Source of the DNA: Alopecurus myosuroides
Taxonomy: Eukaryota; Streptophyta; Magnoliopsida; Poales; Poaceae
Assembly: GCA_028641055.1 (NCBI GenBank)
Contig: CM054062.1
Coordinates: 23,134,536-23,198,535, forward strand
Reading direction: 5' to 3'
Length of the DNA: 64,000 nt
Shown: positions 33,552 to 44,456 of the stretch, one piece after another
Layout of the letters: every line of letters starts with the position of its first letter
Numbering within the stretch: the stretch's first letter is position 1
Translations under genes and position numbers: made by a program
Notes under the pieces: model-generated
Seen by the model: only the letters and a program-made list of their open reading frames with translations
Databases searched by the model: none
Told to the model about the DNA's origin: nothing

Positions 33552-36500
33552 TGTAACATCCCAATTTTTCTAACAAAAGTGTGTGGTGTGTGTTCATCTC
33601 ATACATGCATGGAAAACAAAAATTTAAATCATGTTTTAACCAATTTAAATTGTGAATTTAAATGGTTTGAGAAAATCTCACAAAAAGTACTTATTTTGGT
33701 TTCCAAAATCTTGTATTGGAAAATATTTCAATTTCACCAAAGAAAAACATGGTTTTGTTGGAAATTTCATAAGCTTTCCAAAAGTTATTTTTGTCAAATT
33801 TTTAGTTTGCAAAACGGGCCTCAAAACAGTGTTTCCTTTTCTGTTTTAAAAGAGAAAAGGACTTCGTTATAGTTTTCTCGAGAGGGCAGGGGGTTATGAG
33901 GAAAATGTTCTTTGTCTTCTACCTCCAGACAGAACGCATCTGCGTGTCCTCACTGCTGCCATCGTATGCCACCTCCTGCTTGCTTCCGCGGAAGGGTAAG
34001 GACGCCACACGGAGACCCTCCACCCTCCCTCCTTCACGTCTCCCTCGAAATCCCTCCTCTCTCTGTATCCCTTCCGAGAAACGAACCCTAGCCGAACCGC
34101 ACCTCGCCGGCCGCCGCCCCTTGCCGCCGTTTCCGGCCATCTTCGCCCGAACGGAGACTGCTAGGAGCAGTGCCTCGTCTTCCTCTACTTCCCCTTCCAC
34201 CCTCGCTTGCCGGGACGCCCGGGAGAGCTTCAATTTCTCGTCGCCGTCCGCCATGGCCGCCGGCTTCCCGAGCTCGCCGCTAGCGATTTAGGCGTCGCCT
34301 CGCCTCACCGACCCCGCCAACGCACTTGTCGAGTCTTGGTGAGCCTCCCTGTCATCTCTGCTCCCCCTCCCGTGCACAGTAGCGCTCTGCCGCCATTAAC
34401 TCTCCTCGGCCGCCATCGGACCTCGTCGCCGGCGAGGATTCCGGCGACCAAATGGTCACCGGTTGGCATCCCCCAGCTCCCCTCGATCTCCTCTTCCTCT
34501 CTATGTACTTTGATTTTCATTTTGAACACGAATTTGATCGAATTTGATCTCAGCTTTGAGGAGCAGAGCAGCATGACGTCGGCATTGCCTCACTGTGATG
34601 TCATATTATCTCTGTTTAATATTTCCAGAAAAATGAATAAAATTGTTTAATTAATAACTTTTGTTTTATAATTCAGAAAAATAAAAGTGAGGTACCAAAA
34701 TGATCAGAAAAATATTCTCTACTCAAATATGCCATTTTCGTATGTGTTTGACCAAGTTGAAAAATGAGTATTATTTTAATGTTGTTTAATCATTTAAAAA
34801 TAGAAAAATAAGTTTTTATTCACTAAAATTAGAAAATTAAAAGTTATATACCAAATTGCTCAAAATGACAAATGCAACCTGTTTATGGTGTTTTCAAACC
34901 CATTTGAGCAACTAAAATGGTACCCATGTTCCTAATCGTTCGAACTGCCCCTCCGGGGTCTATTTCGGGATAATTTCAGTAAAAATGTTTAACTGACATA
35001 CGAACCCTAGCAACCCTATCTTCATGTCTAGGGCTTTACTTCAGTGCATTAACCTGCTCATGCATACATATTGCGCATTTCATCGATGCCATGTTTGATT
35101 CTTATTCTTCTTTTCGGTGTTTGTTCCCCCTCGGTAGAACGTGACTCCGAAGAGAAGGCTAGCAGTCCAATGGCGAATAATTGATCTTAACCGACAAGTC
35201 AAGCACTTACCCCTGAAGACTTTATCTGGTTTACTTATAACCAAGGCAAGCATAACCTCTTATCTGCTCATATATGGTTTCAAAGTGATTTGAATCTCGT
35301 ACTTTGCATTCGGTTCCAAACTATTTGATGTCAGTAGATAGAGTTCTCCTATATACTGCATAACCTAGATATCCTGATCCACTGCACCTAGCAGCTATAG
35401 GTTTGTTTGTGCGCGCCTCGTTAAAGCCTGTGAGTCTTGCTTAGACATGCCTAGTTGTGATCTGATCCATCCGGTTGATGAATCTGGTCAATGCGTGAAT
35501 CTACTTTGTCAGGTTGTTGTGTTTTGATTCATCTTTGATAACTTGACTAAATAACGGCATGGATATGAGGCCACAATGGGTTGTGGTGTTTTGTCCTGTT
35601 CATGCCCCTAGGAGCCAGTTCTCGCCTTCGAAGCCAAGACTGAGCGTGCAACCACACGCGGGGCCTAACAGACCGCGCTCGACCAACTAACTTGTTTGGC
35701 CACGTCCATGAGTCACGTAGTTTGATCTTTCCATCTGCGTGTGAGTCAGAAAACGATTTGGAGAAAACTTAGGGCGTGACCGGGACAAGTGATGGACGTA
35801 CTCGGATCTTGTTCCCGACTCACAGAACAGGTGCCGTCAGGAGGTGGCCAACTCCCTGTTGACGGGGTGGCTCTGTTTGGGTTGACTCATGGATAGGGTC
35901 GAGCAAGGTAAAGGTCGTGGCCAGCCAACCTCTGCCTTGCTCCATGGACGAGCGTACATGTGGCGTTCAGAGTCGGATGGTACGTGTGGGTAAAGTGTAC
36001 CCCCTGCAGGGATAAATCTCCTCGAGACGCCGTGTCCACGGTTACAGACGACTTGGCAACGGATTCTGTGATCATAGATAACTTCAACGGAATGACTAAA
36101 ACTTGATAACCATGATTGAAGGGTGCCTCCTCGGAGATGCCGAGAGGGGTGATCCTTGTAGCATGAGATAGTGTGGGAATGAGAAGGACTTGGTGGAATA
36201 AAGAAGATGATGTTTACAGTAGTTGAGTTCCTCATCTGTTTTGAAAACCTTCTATGAGACGTGCTATTCCTTCCTCAACTTGTAAAACAAAGATTGCTTT
36301 ACGCAAATCAGCCTTCATGAAACCCTTTTCGAAATAGAAGATATATAATAGGTTAATTAAGTCTTGTTGAGTACCTCCCGTACTCAGGTTTTCTTAATTT
36401 TGGTTCAGGAGAAGAATTCCATCGGTGGTGATTCAACGTGGACATCGACGAGTAGTTTGGGGTTCCCAGGTAGCAGCCTGGAATCTATGGGCTGGGACGT

Positions 36501-37087
36501 CGCCTTATGTTGTGGCCTCTTAGGCCTTTTTGGTTTTTGTTGATTAGCAACATAATTTGCCTTCCGTTGTCTGATGTAATGTTGGGTCATGTGACCTCTG
36601 TTTGTAAGCTATACTCTAGTAATACCTGTTGAATACAACTTCATGTCTAGAGTACTGCTTTGATCGGTTGTTGGTTTCGAGCTCATCGTTATACAGTTTT
36701 GGCTATGCCTGCATAGTTGTCGCAGTCGAGGGGTTGTGGAGCCGATGATCCATGTCCGAGCCCGCCTGTCGATGTGATCGGTCTGGGGCGAGGTAACCCC
36801 AGTAACCCTTGATTGTTGTTGCACTTTCTGGACACATAGCAGCTCTGTATAGCTTTGGTCCCGTTTCCTTCAGTTTCATTCGATTCGTGGACGCTTGGAT
36901 ATGCATAATTGATTATGACTAGCATGGATACAAGGAGTAGTAGACTGGGGATCCGGACTACGTGCCAATGAATCCAGTCTGCCTGCTGTTGTTTGTTACG
37001 GCCGGGGCTGGTAACCCTGAAGCCCTTGTGAGTCCATGGCTAGGAGCACATAACAGTATGTATATCTCTAGGTCCGGGGTCGTGATA
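33552..37087 (+). repeat. 3' LTR (3.5 kb) of the large element
   Basis: Starts TGTAACATCCC after the polypurine tract and ends GTCGTGATA next to the second TTGAT target copy. Confidence 0.9.
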
Positions 37088-37092
37088 TTGAT

Positions 37093-38486
37093 GCTTAGTA
37101 GTTTGTGCTCTCACGCGTTAGTTCCAACTTATTAATATAAGATAGCTTGTCGTATAGATGTTTGCTTCTATTGTTTTATTCATAGAAGGGTATGACATTG
37201 TGTTATCTCCCTCTGTTTGTTTTGCTTGAATCGACTTGGCACATGCTCACACATGTTAAGACTGAAAACAAAAAGTCACTTAAGCCTCGATGATTTATTT
37301 TGCCTGAGAGTATTTGTATCACTTTTATGCCCCTGTTAATTTTGTTTTGTCGCAAGCATGATTATAACAGCTATCGCTCTCTTGATTGGCGCTGCCCGTC
37401 TATTGCTAGCCTTAACCTGTACTAAGTATCAAATGCTACTCGTGTAATCCAATTCCCAAAAACCAAAGTATGCCAATTGTGTCCACCATACCTACCTATA
37501 TGTGGTATTTAACTGCTACTCCAAGTAAATTTCTCATGTGCTACCTTTAAAACTTGCTAAATAATCATTCCTGTTTTGTGCCCCTGTTTTAGCTCATGAG
37601 GACGTAAATATAGAATCTTTATCTCACTTGTCGATTGGATTTCACACCCTGAACTAGTGGCTTCATCCGCTTATCCAATTGATAGAAGAGCTGGCAGTGG
37701 AGTGCCTAGCCCCAAATTAATACACAAAACTCTCTTCACTATTTTTTCCCCTGATTTATCAGTCAAAGCACAATCTTGTAAACAAAAGAGAGAGAGGGAT
37801 GACCTTCTACACCAGTTGTGTCCTTCACATGGGAGCCGCTCTTGTGCAATCTAGTTGGCTTGTGACGTACTGTATTTTCTGTTTACCATTCGTTGACATA
37901 AACATACACCTGTCTAAAAAATATTTTATACCTCTTTTTAATAAAATAAAAGCTCTAGCACATGAGTGATCCATTCTTCCCTCTGTGAAGGGCCTTTATT
38001 TTACTTTTATGTTGAGTCTTCACCTTCTCACTTTATGAACCTTCTTGAGAGCATGGCTATTATTCTTAGTGAAATGTGCTTGTCCCAGAACACGGTTAAT
38101 TGTGGTATAACTTTGATGATTTTATCTTTGATATCTTTATTTCTAGTCTTCATTTGAACTTCAGAGGTGCCCTGGCATTTATGTTTTGCTCCACTATTAA
38201 GAGAAACCGAGTACACTTTATCATACCCTATTATGAGCATTGCAATCTTGCAGATTGATATACTTCATGTTGTCTATTATTAGTTTGTTGGCATCTTTTC
38301 ATGGTTTGCATAACTGCTGGGTAGCCTTTATTTTCCATACATCTCATTATGAATTGCCTCAGCACTTGATCATATAGTGAGTATATTTACATCATATGAA
38401 ACAAATGTGTTCGTAAAAGTCTTTTATCGTACTCAGTTGTCACTGAATTGCTTGAGGACAAGCAATAAGCTGAGCTTGGGGGGAGT
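37093..38486 (+). other. Athila-like interior after nested insertion
   Basis: No gene is visible. It shares the block GGCTTCATCCGCTTATCC (near 37655) with the outer Gypsy at 12780 and ends in the polypurine tract GAGCTTGGGGGGAG before the 3' LTR. Confidence 0.6.
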
Positions 38487-39880
38487 TGATACGTCAAAAA
38501 TGTATCTCCTTTTCTGAACACTTTTCTTATTGTTTTCCTCTAAACTTGGGAGTTTTGAATACCAATAACACGAACTAATGTTGTTTTCAGCAGAATTACC
38601 TTGGTGTCTCGTTTTTTTTTGCAGAAAAATCAGCTTTCGGGAAATTGCCCAGAAAAGACCCCATTGGCCCTAAAACACCAGAAGACCCCGGGAGCCAGAA
38701 GGACACCCGGAGAGGGGCTAGGAGGTGGCCAAACCACCTCCCAGCGCCCCCTAGGCCGCGCCACCTGGTGGTGTGGGCCACCCAGGCACCCCCTCGGACT
38801 CCCCTTTCGACTACATATTTCCTTCAACCCTAAAACGCGAGGGGGTTTGTCATATTCCATAGAAACACATCAGAGCACCACCGCCACCCCGAAACTCAAT
38901 TCGGGGATCAGAAGTTCCAGTTCTGGCACTCTGCCGGGACGGGGATTGGAAGGAGATCATCACCATCGACACTGCCACTCCTTCTCCATCAACCATCTAT
39001 GTTTCCCCCATCCATGAGTGAGTAAACCCCGCTGTAGGCTGAGAGGGATGGAAGGGATTGGATGAGATTGATCATGTAATAATGCCAGATTGTTAGGGCA
39101 TAGTGCCTAGTATCCATTGTTAGTGTTTTGTTCCGTTGTTGCAACTTGTTATACTTAATGCTTGTCAGTAGGGCCCGAGTGCCATCATTTCAGATCTGAA
39201 CATGTTATTGTTTCATGAGTATAATTATGTTTCTTGATCATATCTGCAAGTTGTTTACACATATTGTTGTGCGGAACCCGAGGCCCCAAAGTGACAGAAA
39301 TTGGGACAACCGGAGGGGTTGGCTGTGATGTGAGGACCACATAAGTTCACGGAGTGTTAATGCTTTGCGCTGGTGCTTTATTAAAAGGAGCACCTTAATT
39401 ACCAGTAGTTTCCCTAGAGGCCCCGCTGCCACGGGCTGGTAGGACCAAAGATGTTGTGCTAGTTTCTCATTGCGAGCACGTACGACTATATTGGAACACA
39501 TGCCTATGGTTTGCCTACATGTTTGATACTTTATTATTATTATATGCAATGCCCACGTTATTATTATTACATGACCCTTGTTATCCATGCAACACCCGTT
39601 CATCCATTCCCTCTATGCCTATGGTACTCCCATCCTGTTGTTTTCCGCGATTGCTACTGTTGTTACTATTTTTCTACTAATGTTATTATATTCCTACTGC
39701 TGCTATAAAATTGTTACCGCTGATAAATTGTTGCGAGAAAGTCTACTTTTAGGTGCAGCTGAATTCACAACTCAGTTGTTAAGGCATATAAATATTCTTT
39801 GGCTCCCCTTCCGTCAAATCAATAAATTTGGGTTTTACTTCCCTCGAAGACTGTTGATCCCCTATACTTGTGGGTCATTA
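38487..39880 (+). repeat. 3' LTR of Athila-like element
   Basis: Begins TGATACGTCAAAAAT and ends GGGTCATTA, matching 19633-21034 with about 10% differences. The flanking GAGCG matches GAGGG on the far side of the element at 4 of 5 bases. Confidence 0.85.
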
Positions 39881-40429
39881 GAGCGCCTAATCCCGCATCA
39901 TCGTGGGAGGAAACAACGTCGATGAAGAGGTCCCCGGTGATGATTCCCCCTCCGGCAAGGCCGCAGAAGCCTTAGATTGGACATTCGAGGTTACGAGCCT
40001 CTCTGTATGTTTCATGGAAAATAATTCCATCCCCGTTCTTTTTACGGTAAAAGGAAATTTATAGGTTAAGGAGGGATGTGAGGCACTCGACAGGGCACCT
40101 AGGGGCCCACTGGGCGCGGCCAAGGGAGAGGCCGCGTATGGTTCCCACATAGCCCCCCTCCGGATCCCCTTTGGACTATGTCTTCGTTCCGGGTAAAAAA
40201 TTACTTCCGTGGATTTTCAGACCTTTTCGAGAATATTTCCTTTAGAACTTTTCCGAAATAGAAAAATTGCAAAAAACAGCAACCTGCTTGAGACATCTTG
40301 TTAATAGGTTAGTCAAGGAAAACATCCGGAAATTGAAGGGAACATGTGAAAACATGAAAATAACATAGGGTATTGGATAGAATACAAGCATTGAGCATAA
40401 AAAATTGTAGATACGTTTGCAACGTATCA
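39881..40429 (-). repeat. LTR (proximal part) of a minus-strand Gypsy
   Basis: On the minus strand it begins TGATACGTTGCAAACG at 40429. It shows the family landmarks (TTAATAGGTTAG, GAATATTTCC in inverted form) and stops where the Athila-like element inserted. Its continuation is 19632-19174. On the minus strand it lies immediately 3' of the protease remnant, so it is the 3' LTR. Confidence 0.7.
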
Positions 40430-41972
40430 CCATGTTCTCAATATTTTCAATTGTCTTTAAACCATGCTTCTTATCAATCTTCTTTTAAAAATATGCCTAT
40501 GTTCTTTATCATTGACATGAAAAGTGAATTCCCATTTGTTACAAGTAATAACAACCCCTGCAGTATTAAGAAAATTCCTTCCAAGAATACTAGACATGTT
40601 ACCATCCCGAGTCATTTCCAACACAAAAAAGTCAGTATATGAAACAATTAGCAGCTTGGATGGGCACGTCCTCACAAATACCAATAGGAACAACTCATAT
40701 TTGTAAGGAAATATCAGTAGGTATAGCTTTTCTAATTAAAATATCTTATATAGAGATAATGGCATAACTCTTACACGTGTATCATGATCACATAAAGCAG
40801 TTCTCACATAATTATTTTTAGTAAAGTATGGAATAGTGGGTATACTTGGATCTCCAAGATTCTTAGGAATTTTACCATTGAAGGAATAATAAGCAAGCAT
40901 AGTGAAAATCTCCTCATTAGAAACTTTCCTCTTATTAGCAACATATGTTTCATATACCTGGAATAAGGAGGTAACTTAATATCATCAGTCAAAGGAATTT
41001 GCAAAAAGAGTGGTTTCATCCACTATTTTTTTTATAGTGTTCTTTTTCCTTAGTTTGGTGGGTCTTTTTAGAAAAAGGCATATGTTTTTGCAACAAATTT
41101 TACTTTATCTACCATGATTCATAGCAACAAATTCTTCTTTATCATACCTTTTGTGTTTAGGGGATTTTTCAGACTCTTCTTCAGTAATCATTCTTATTAA
41201 CATGTTTATCACCACTTTAGGCTTCAACATCAAAATGGATATACTATTAGGATCCTCGGAAAATTACTTATCAATATCAAGTTCATTAGATTCCTCCACT
41301 CTTTTCTATTCCTTTTAGTTTTTATTTTTAGTAGAGCTAACAACATTTCCGTGAAGCAATTGAGAATCTTGTTCAATATTTCAGGATGTCCTTCAGGATA
41401 TAAAGGATGTTGAGTGAAAGCACCACATCTAGTTTTAATACTAAAATCATGTTTATTAACTTGTTTGGGCATATCAGCAAGTAATCTTTTTTCACTTTAG
41501 TAATTTGTTCAAGTTGATTTTGAATCATATGAAAATGCTTAACTACTTCTTTAAAATAATTAAGTGTTTTTTCTAAAACATCATGAAAGAATTGAATGCT
41601 ATTATAATTATCATACAATTGATTTTGAACTTGCATATTATAGTGGTTTTTCTTAGAAATAAAATTATCAAATTCATCTAAGCAGTGATCGAGAGGTTTC
41701 TCATAGTGTACCTCTACCATAGGAGGGTGAGTGGTAGGCTAAGATAAATTTTCAATAGGAGGTAACTTATTAGCATTTTCAACTTTAATACCTATCTCTT
41801 TAATAGATTTCTTGGATTCTTGCATATCTTCGGGATTCAGGAAAAGAACATCCCTTTTCTTAGATGTGGCATTGGAGCTGGTTCAGGAATAGCCCAATCA
41901 TCTTGATTCTTGGCTATTTTTCCTATTAATTCTCCAACTTCATCTGCAATTATGTCCCTAAAAATACAACTA
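40430..41972 (-). pseudogene. Gag/protease remnant of minus-strand Gypsy
   Basis: Several short frames on the minus strand parallel the Athila-like gag and protease. Gag: IGKIAKNQDDWAIPEP (about 41930), CLDEFDNFISKKNHYNMQVQ (41680). Protease: MKPLFLQIPLTDDIKLPPY (41019), EMTRDGNMSSILGRNFLNTAG (about 40600). The active-site loop is mutated (a HDTRVRVMP-like stretch replaces LGAGVSVMP). Protease is followed directly by the LTR, again without RT or integrase. Many frameshifts; non-functional. Confidence 0.65.
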
Positions 41973-42190
41973 CACTAGTAGGAAAAAAGCTTATCTGGAG
42001 CGTGTGAGAAAGGCTGATCAGAACCGTTCCCACAAACGTTGTGGTATCGCGCTGCTAGTAATATTAAAGAAAGCATAGAAGTTTGGCACGCTTCCAGTAT
42101 TGGCACATACCAGAAATGGGTGGTAGTGCCCACAGGCTTCCGGTAATTGCATATACCAGAAGCGTGTGGCATCGAGGACACGCTTCTAAT
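41973..42190 (+). mobile_element. One end of a CACTA transposon
   Basis: CACTAGTAGGAAAAAAGC at 41973 is a CACTA terminal inverted repeat. It is followed by subterminal repeats in both orientations around ACGCTTC(C/T)(A/G)GTAT and TACCAGAAGCG (42085-42190). The opposite end is not found nearby, so the element is truncated. It interrupts the gag remnant on its left. Confidence 0.6.
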
Positions 42191-42238
42191 ATGATTTTGA
42201 AAATAAAAAATAAAGTTGTTGCATTCGAATAGAATAGG

Positions 42239-42242
<4 letters not shown>

Positions 42243-42334
<92 letters not shown>
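42243..42334. repeat. Compound microsatellite (AC)34(AT)12
   Basis: An uninterrupted run of AC dinucleotides (42243-42310) turns directly into AT dinucleotides (42311-42334). Confidence 0.95.
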
Positions 42335-42569
42335 GAGTATGGATTTTCTGCCATGGGGTATAGCTACCCATGCACTAGGAGCCGTTGGATGCTTTTTATC
42401 TCAAACGGTCACCTTACGGACACTTCACGGTTCTAGATATGTTCTTGCGTCCAAAAGTAAATCTCCACTGCATGTATCTAGCCCGTACGTTGTCCAGTCC
42501 ACAAAGCATGATGGGCCCCGCATAACTTTAACAGTTGCTAGGTTAGTCCGAAGAAAAGTCAATATCAGG

Positions 42570-42655
42570 TACTCCCTCCGTCCACTTTTATAAGGCCCAC
42601 TTCTTAGCATTGAAATGCTAAGAAGTGGGACTTATAAAAGTGGACGGAGGGAGTA
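42570..42655. mobile_element. Stowaway MITE, 82 bp, near-perfect hairpin
   Basis: CTCCCTCCGTCC at 42572 and its complement ending 42653, flanked by TA duplications (42570-42571, 42654-42655). These are the hallmarks of grass Stowaway (Mariner-type) MITEs. Both arms pair almost perfectly around a short loop (TTGAAA near 42610), so a transcript would fold into one long hairpin. Confidence 0.85.
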
Positions 42656-43553
42656 CTTCACTAGAAGTGTTTATGTGCACTTGAGGAGGCATTGTAGACA
42701 CTGCACATGTATATGCATCCACATGTTCTCTCTCCTTTTCCCCGCAACTTTCCCATTTACATTAGCAATAGTACGAGTATATCCCGAGTTCAAAGCTAAA
42801 CTTCCCCATCCTTGATTTCTGTTTCGGTCTAATTATATGGAAAAGTACCTTTCTTTGTGTACCACCTTACTTGAGTGAGAAGACAAATACATAAAAAATA
42901 ACAGACTACCTAACATCTGAAAAAGTCGGAAATAGAACACCGCCAGGCAACGGTCATATTTTGCACTGTTGAGAGCTTTAATCAGGAATTCATTCAGAAC
43001 CTTGCAATTAGACTCAACCTCGATGTTCGTCAATTCTGAAGTACATGCAGTTTTGAGGACATCTCAGCAGGCTTCAAGTTCAGTGTGTATAGTGTGATGT
43101 GCAAATTACAACCGGCCAATACCAGCTCCCACAGCTGCAGCATGCCATCAAAGTCCCCGTAATTAGAAACCAAACTACGGCAATATTCCCTTAATTTATT
43201 TGTAACTGATTCCTTCATTTCATATAAACACACACTAGTAATCTGCCGCTTGGTGAGGCTTTAGAAGAAAAAATAAACAGACTCGCAAACATTCAGTTTG
43301 CGTCCCCAACCAAGTTTTGCTTCGGAAGGTACCATGAAAATCCTAACATAGACATGGAATCCTAGCATTTTTGTAGGCATGTCCATCAAAGATTGCTACA
43401 GAATTTTTTAATCATAAAATCAATTTGGACTAATTCATCTTATGGAGGCAACAAACAAACCCAATCTAAAATCAATGTGCCTACATGCATAACAACTCCA
43501 GAAATCTACCAGAGAAAAATAATAAGCAAAGTAAATATCAGAAAAAACACGCT
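42656..43553. other. Mostly unassigned sequence, possible gene fragment
   Basis: On the minus strand 43233-43030 reads EMKESVTNKLREYCRSLVSN and LQLWELVLAGCNLH. One frame over, 43033-42833 reads NCKVLNEFLIKALNSAKYDR. Both have natural residue composition and may be a captured host exon with one frameshift. I do not recognise the family. Nothing else stands out. Confidence 0.25.
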
Positions 43554-43770
43554 TGCTTCGGTCCTCCCCCCGGCCTCTCCTAAACGTAGAAATACGAGTC
43601 AAGCCGCAGCTAAACGAGCTCAGCTGAATGAGCCGCGGTCAAAACGAGCCGATCGGCTGGCTTGGATACAAGCCAGTCTAAAATAAGTAAACAAATTAGC
43701 AAAACCCAGGAATCGAACCTGGGTCTACAGGTAGCCGCACGCATAGCAAACCACTAGACTAGAGCCACTT
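43554..43770. repeat. Left inverted repeat (possible MULE TIR) with tRNA-like boxes
   Basis: Read on the minus strand, this matches 55075-55306 on the plus strand in several collinear blocks: GTTCGATTCCT, CGGCTCAT, TACGTTTA and the 17-base run GGGGGAGGACCGAAGCA at the outer end. It contains a T-arm-like hairpin (CCCAGG/CCTGGG around TTCGATT, 43705-43723) and an A-box-like TGGCTCTAGTCTAGTGG (43751-43767). The transposase gene reads away from it. No 9-bp target duplication is seen next to the outer ends. Confidence 0.55.
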
Positions 43771-43940
43771 ATCTGTTTTGGTAGGCCTATTGGGCTTTTT
43801 ATTTATACTTTTCAATCGAAATCAACCTAGGTTTTTTTCTTTTGTATTAGAATCATAATTGAACTCGGTTTCTGTGACATGCAGCACGCACGTTCTTTTG
43901 AACCGGCCGATCGACGTAGCGGCCGATCGACCCGACGTAG

Positions 43941-44060
43941 CCTTCCCGCCGGCCGATCGACATCGAGAGGCCGCCGCGCGATCCAGTCGCCAATTCCGCC
44001 GGCCGATCGGCATCCAGAGGCCGCCGCGCGATCCAGGCGCCAATTCCGCCGGCCGATCTA
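43941..44060. repeat. 50-bp tandem repeat in transposase 5' leader
   Basis: The G/C-rich unit beginning GGCCGATCG recurs at 43951, 44001 and 44051 (period 50). It lies in the presumed untranslated first exon. Confidence 0.8.
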
Positions 44061-44273
44061 GGCGGCAGTGTGGTGTCGCCGCAACTCGCCGCCTCCTCGT
44101 AGGCCGCGCCGTCTACTTCCTCTCACCCGATCGCCGTCTTCACGAGGGCGACGTCGTCACATCCCCCTCGATCTCCGGTTGATCGGCGACCTCTTCACCA
44201 TCAAACCGCTCTGTCTGTACCTCTACACGAGGAGGAAGTCTACATCTAGGTCGAAAATCTATTGCTTCACACG

Positions 44274-44454
44274 GTGAGTGCTTTTCTGAACTATGTTGTC
44301 ACGAGTAATGTCACAGCACTAGTATGTCAGCATAGTTCAGCCAATGCCATATTTCTGATCTAGATGAAGTTGCGAACAAGAAAATCTTGCAGTTGTTTAA
44401 TTATGTCTAATTCAATAGTTTGTAAAAAAAATTATTGTGTACATAAAATTGCAG
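44274..44454 (+). other. Predicted 5' UTR intron of transposase gene
   Basis: Donor G|GTGAGTG at 44274 and acceptor TTGCAG|GG ending 44454; the ATG follows two bases later. Exon 1 would be non-coding and G/C-rich, starting somewhere after a TATA-like TTATTTATAC near 43800. Confidence 0.5.
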
Positions 44455-44456
44455 GG

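Larger units (their letters stand above)
26149..37087 (+). mobile_element. Large LTR element with decayed Tekay/Del-like interior
   Basis: Two LTRs of exactly 3,536 bp (26149-29684 and 33552-37087) begin TGTAACATCCCAA and end GTCGTGATA. The target duplication TTGAT is exact (26144-26148 and 37088-37092). The LTRs differ at roughly 2% of positions by eye, so this is the youngest datable insertion here. The 3.87-kb interior has a primer site and a polypurine tract but no intact ORF. Scattered pol remnants point to the chromovirus Tekay/Del lineage. It was therefore probably moved by proteins supplied in trans. Confidence 0.9.
19633..39880 (+). mobile_element. Athila-like Gypsy element without RT or integrase
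   Basis: LTRs 19633-21034 and 38487-39880 (about 90% identical by eye) flank a 17.5-kb interior, 10.9 kb of which is a later insertion (26149-37087). Flanking bases GAGGG (19628-19632) and GAGCG (39881-39885) are a one-mismatch target duplication. The primer site is an 18/18 match to the tRNA-Asp complement. The interior has gag, a protease segment and a 3' ORF, but goes from protease straight to spacer: RT, RNase H and integrase are absent. Confidence 0.85.

Noticed and set aside
42186..42371. ORFs across the AC/AT microsatellite
   Set aside because: They are products of the dinucleotide repeat (alternating Val/Cys or His/Thr).
43705..43769. A genuine tRNA gene
   Set aside because: The T-arm and box-like motifs are good, but no acceptor stem pairs, the anticodon arm is not convincing and no T-run terminator follows.
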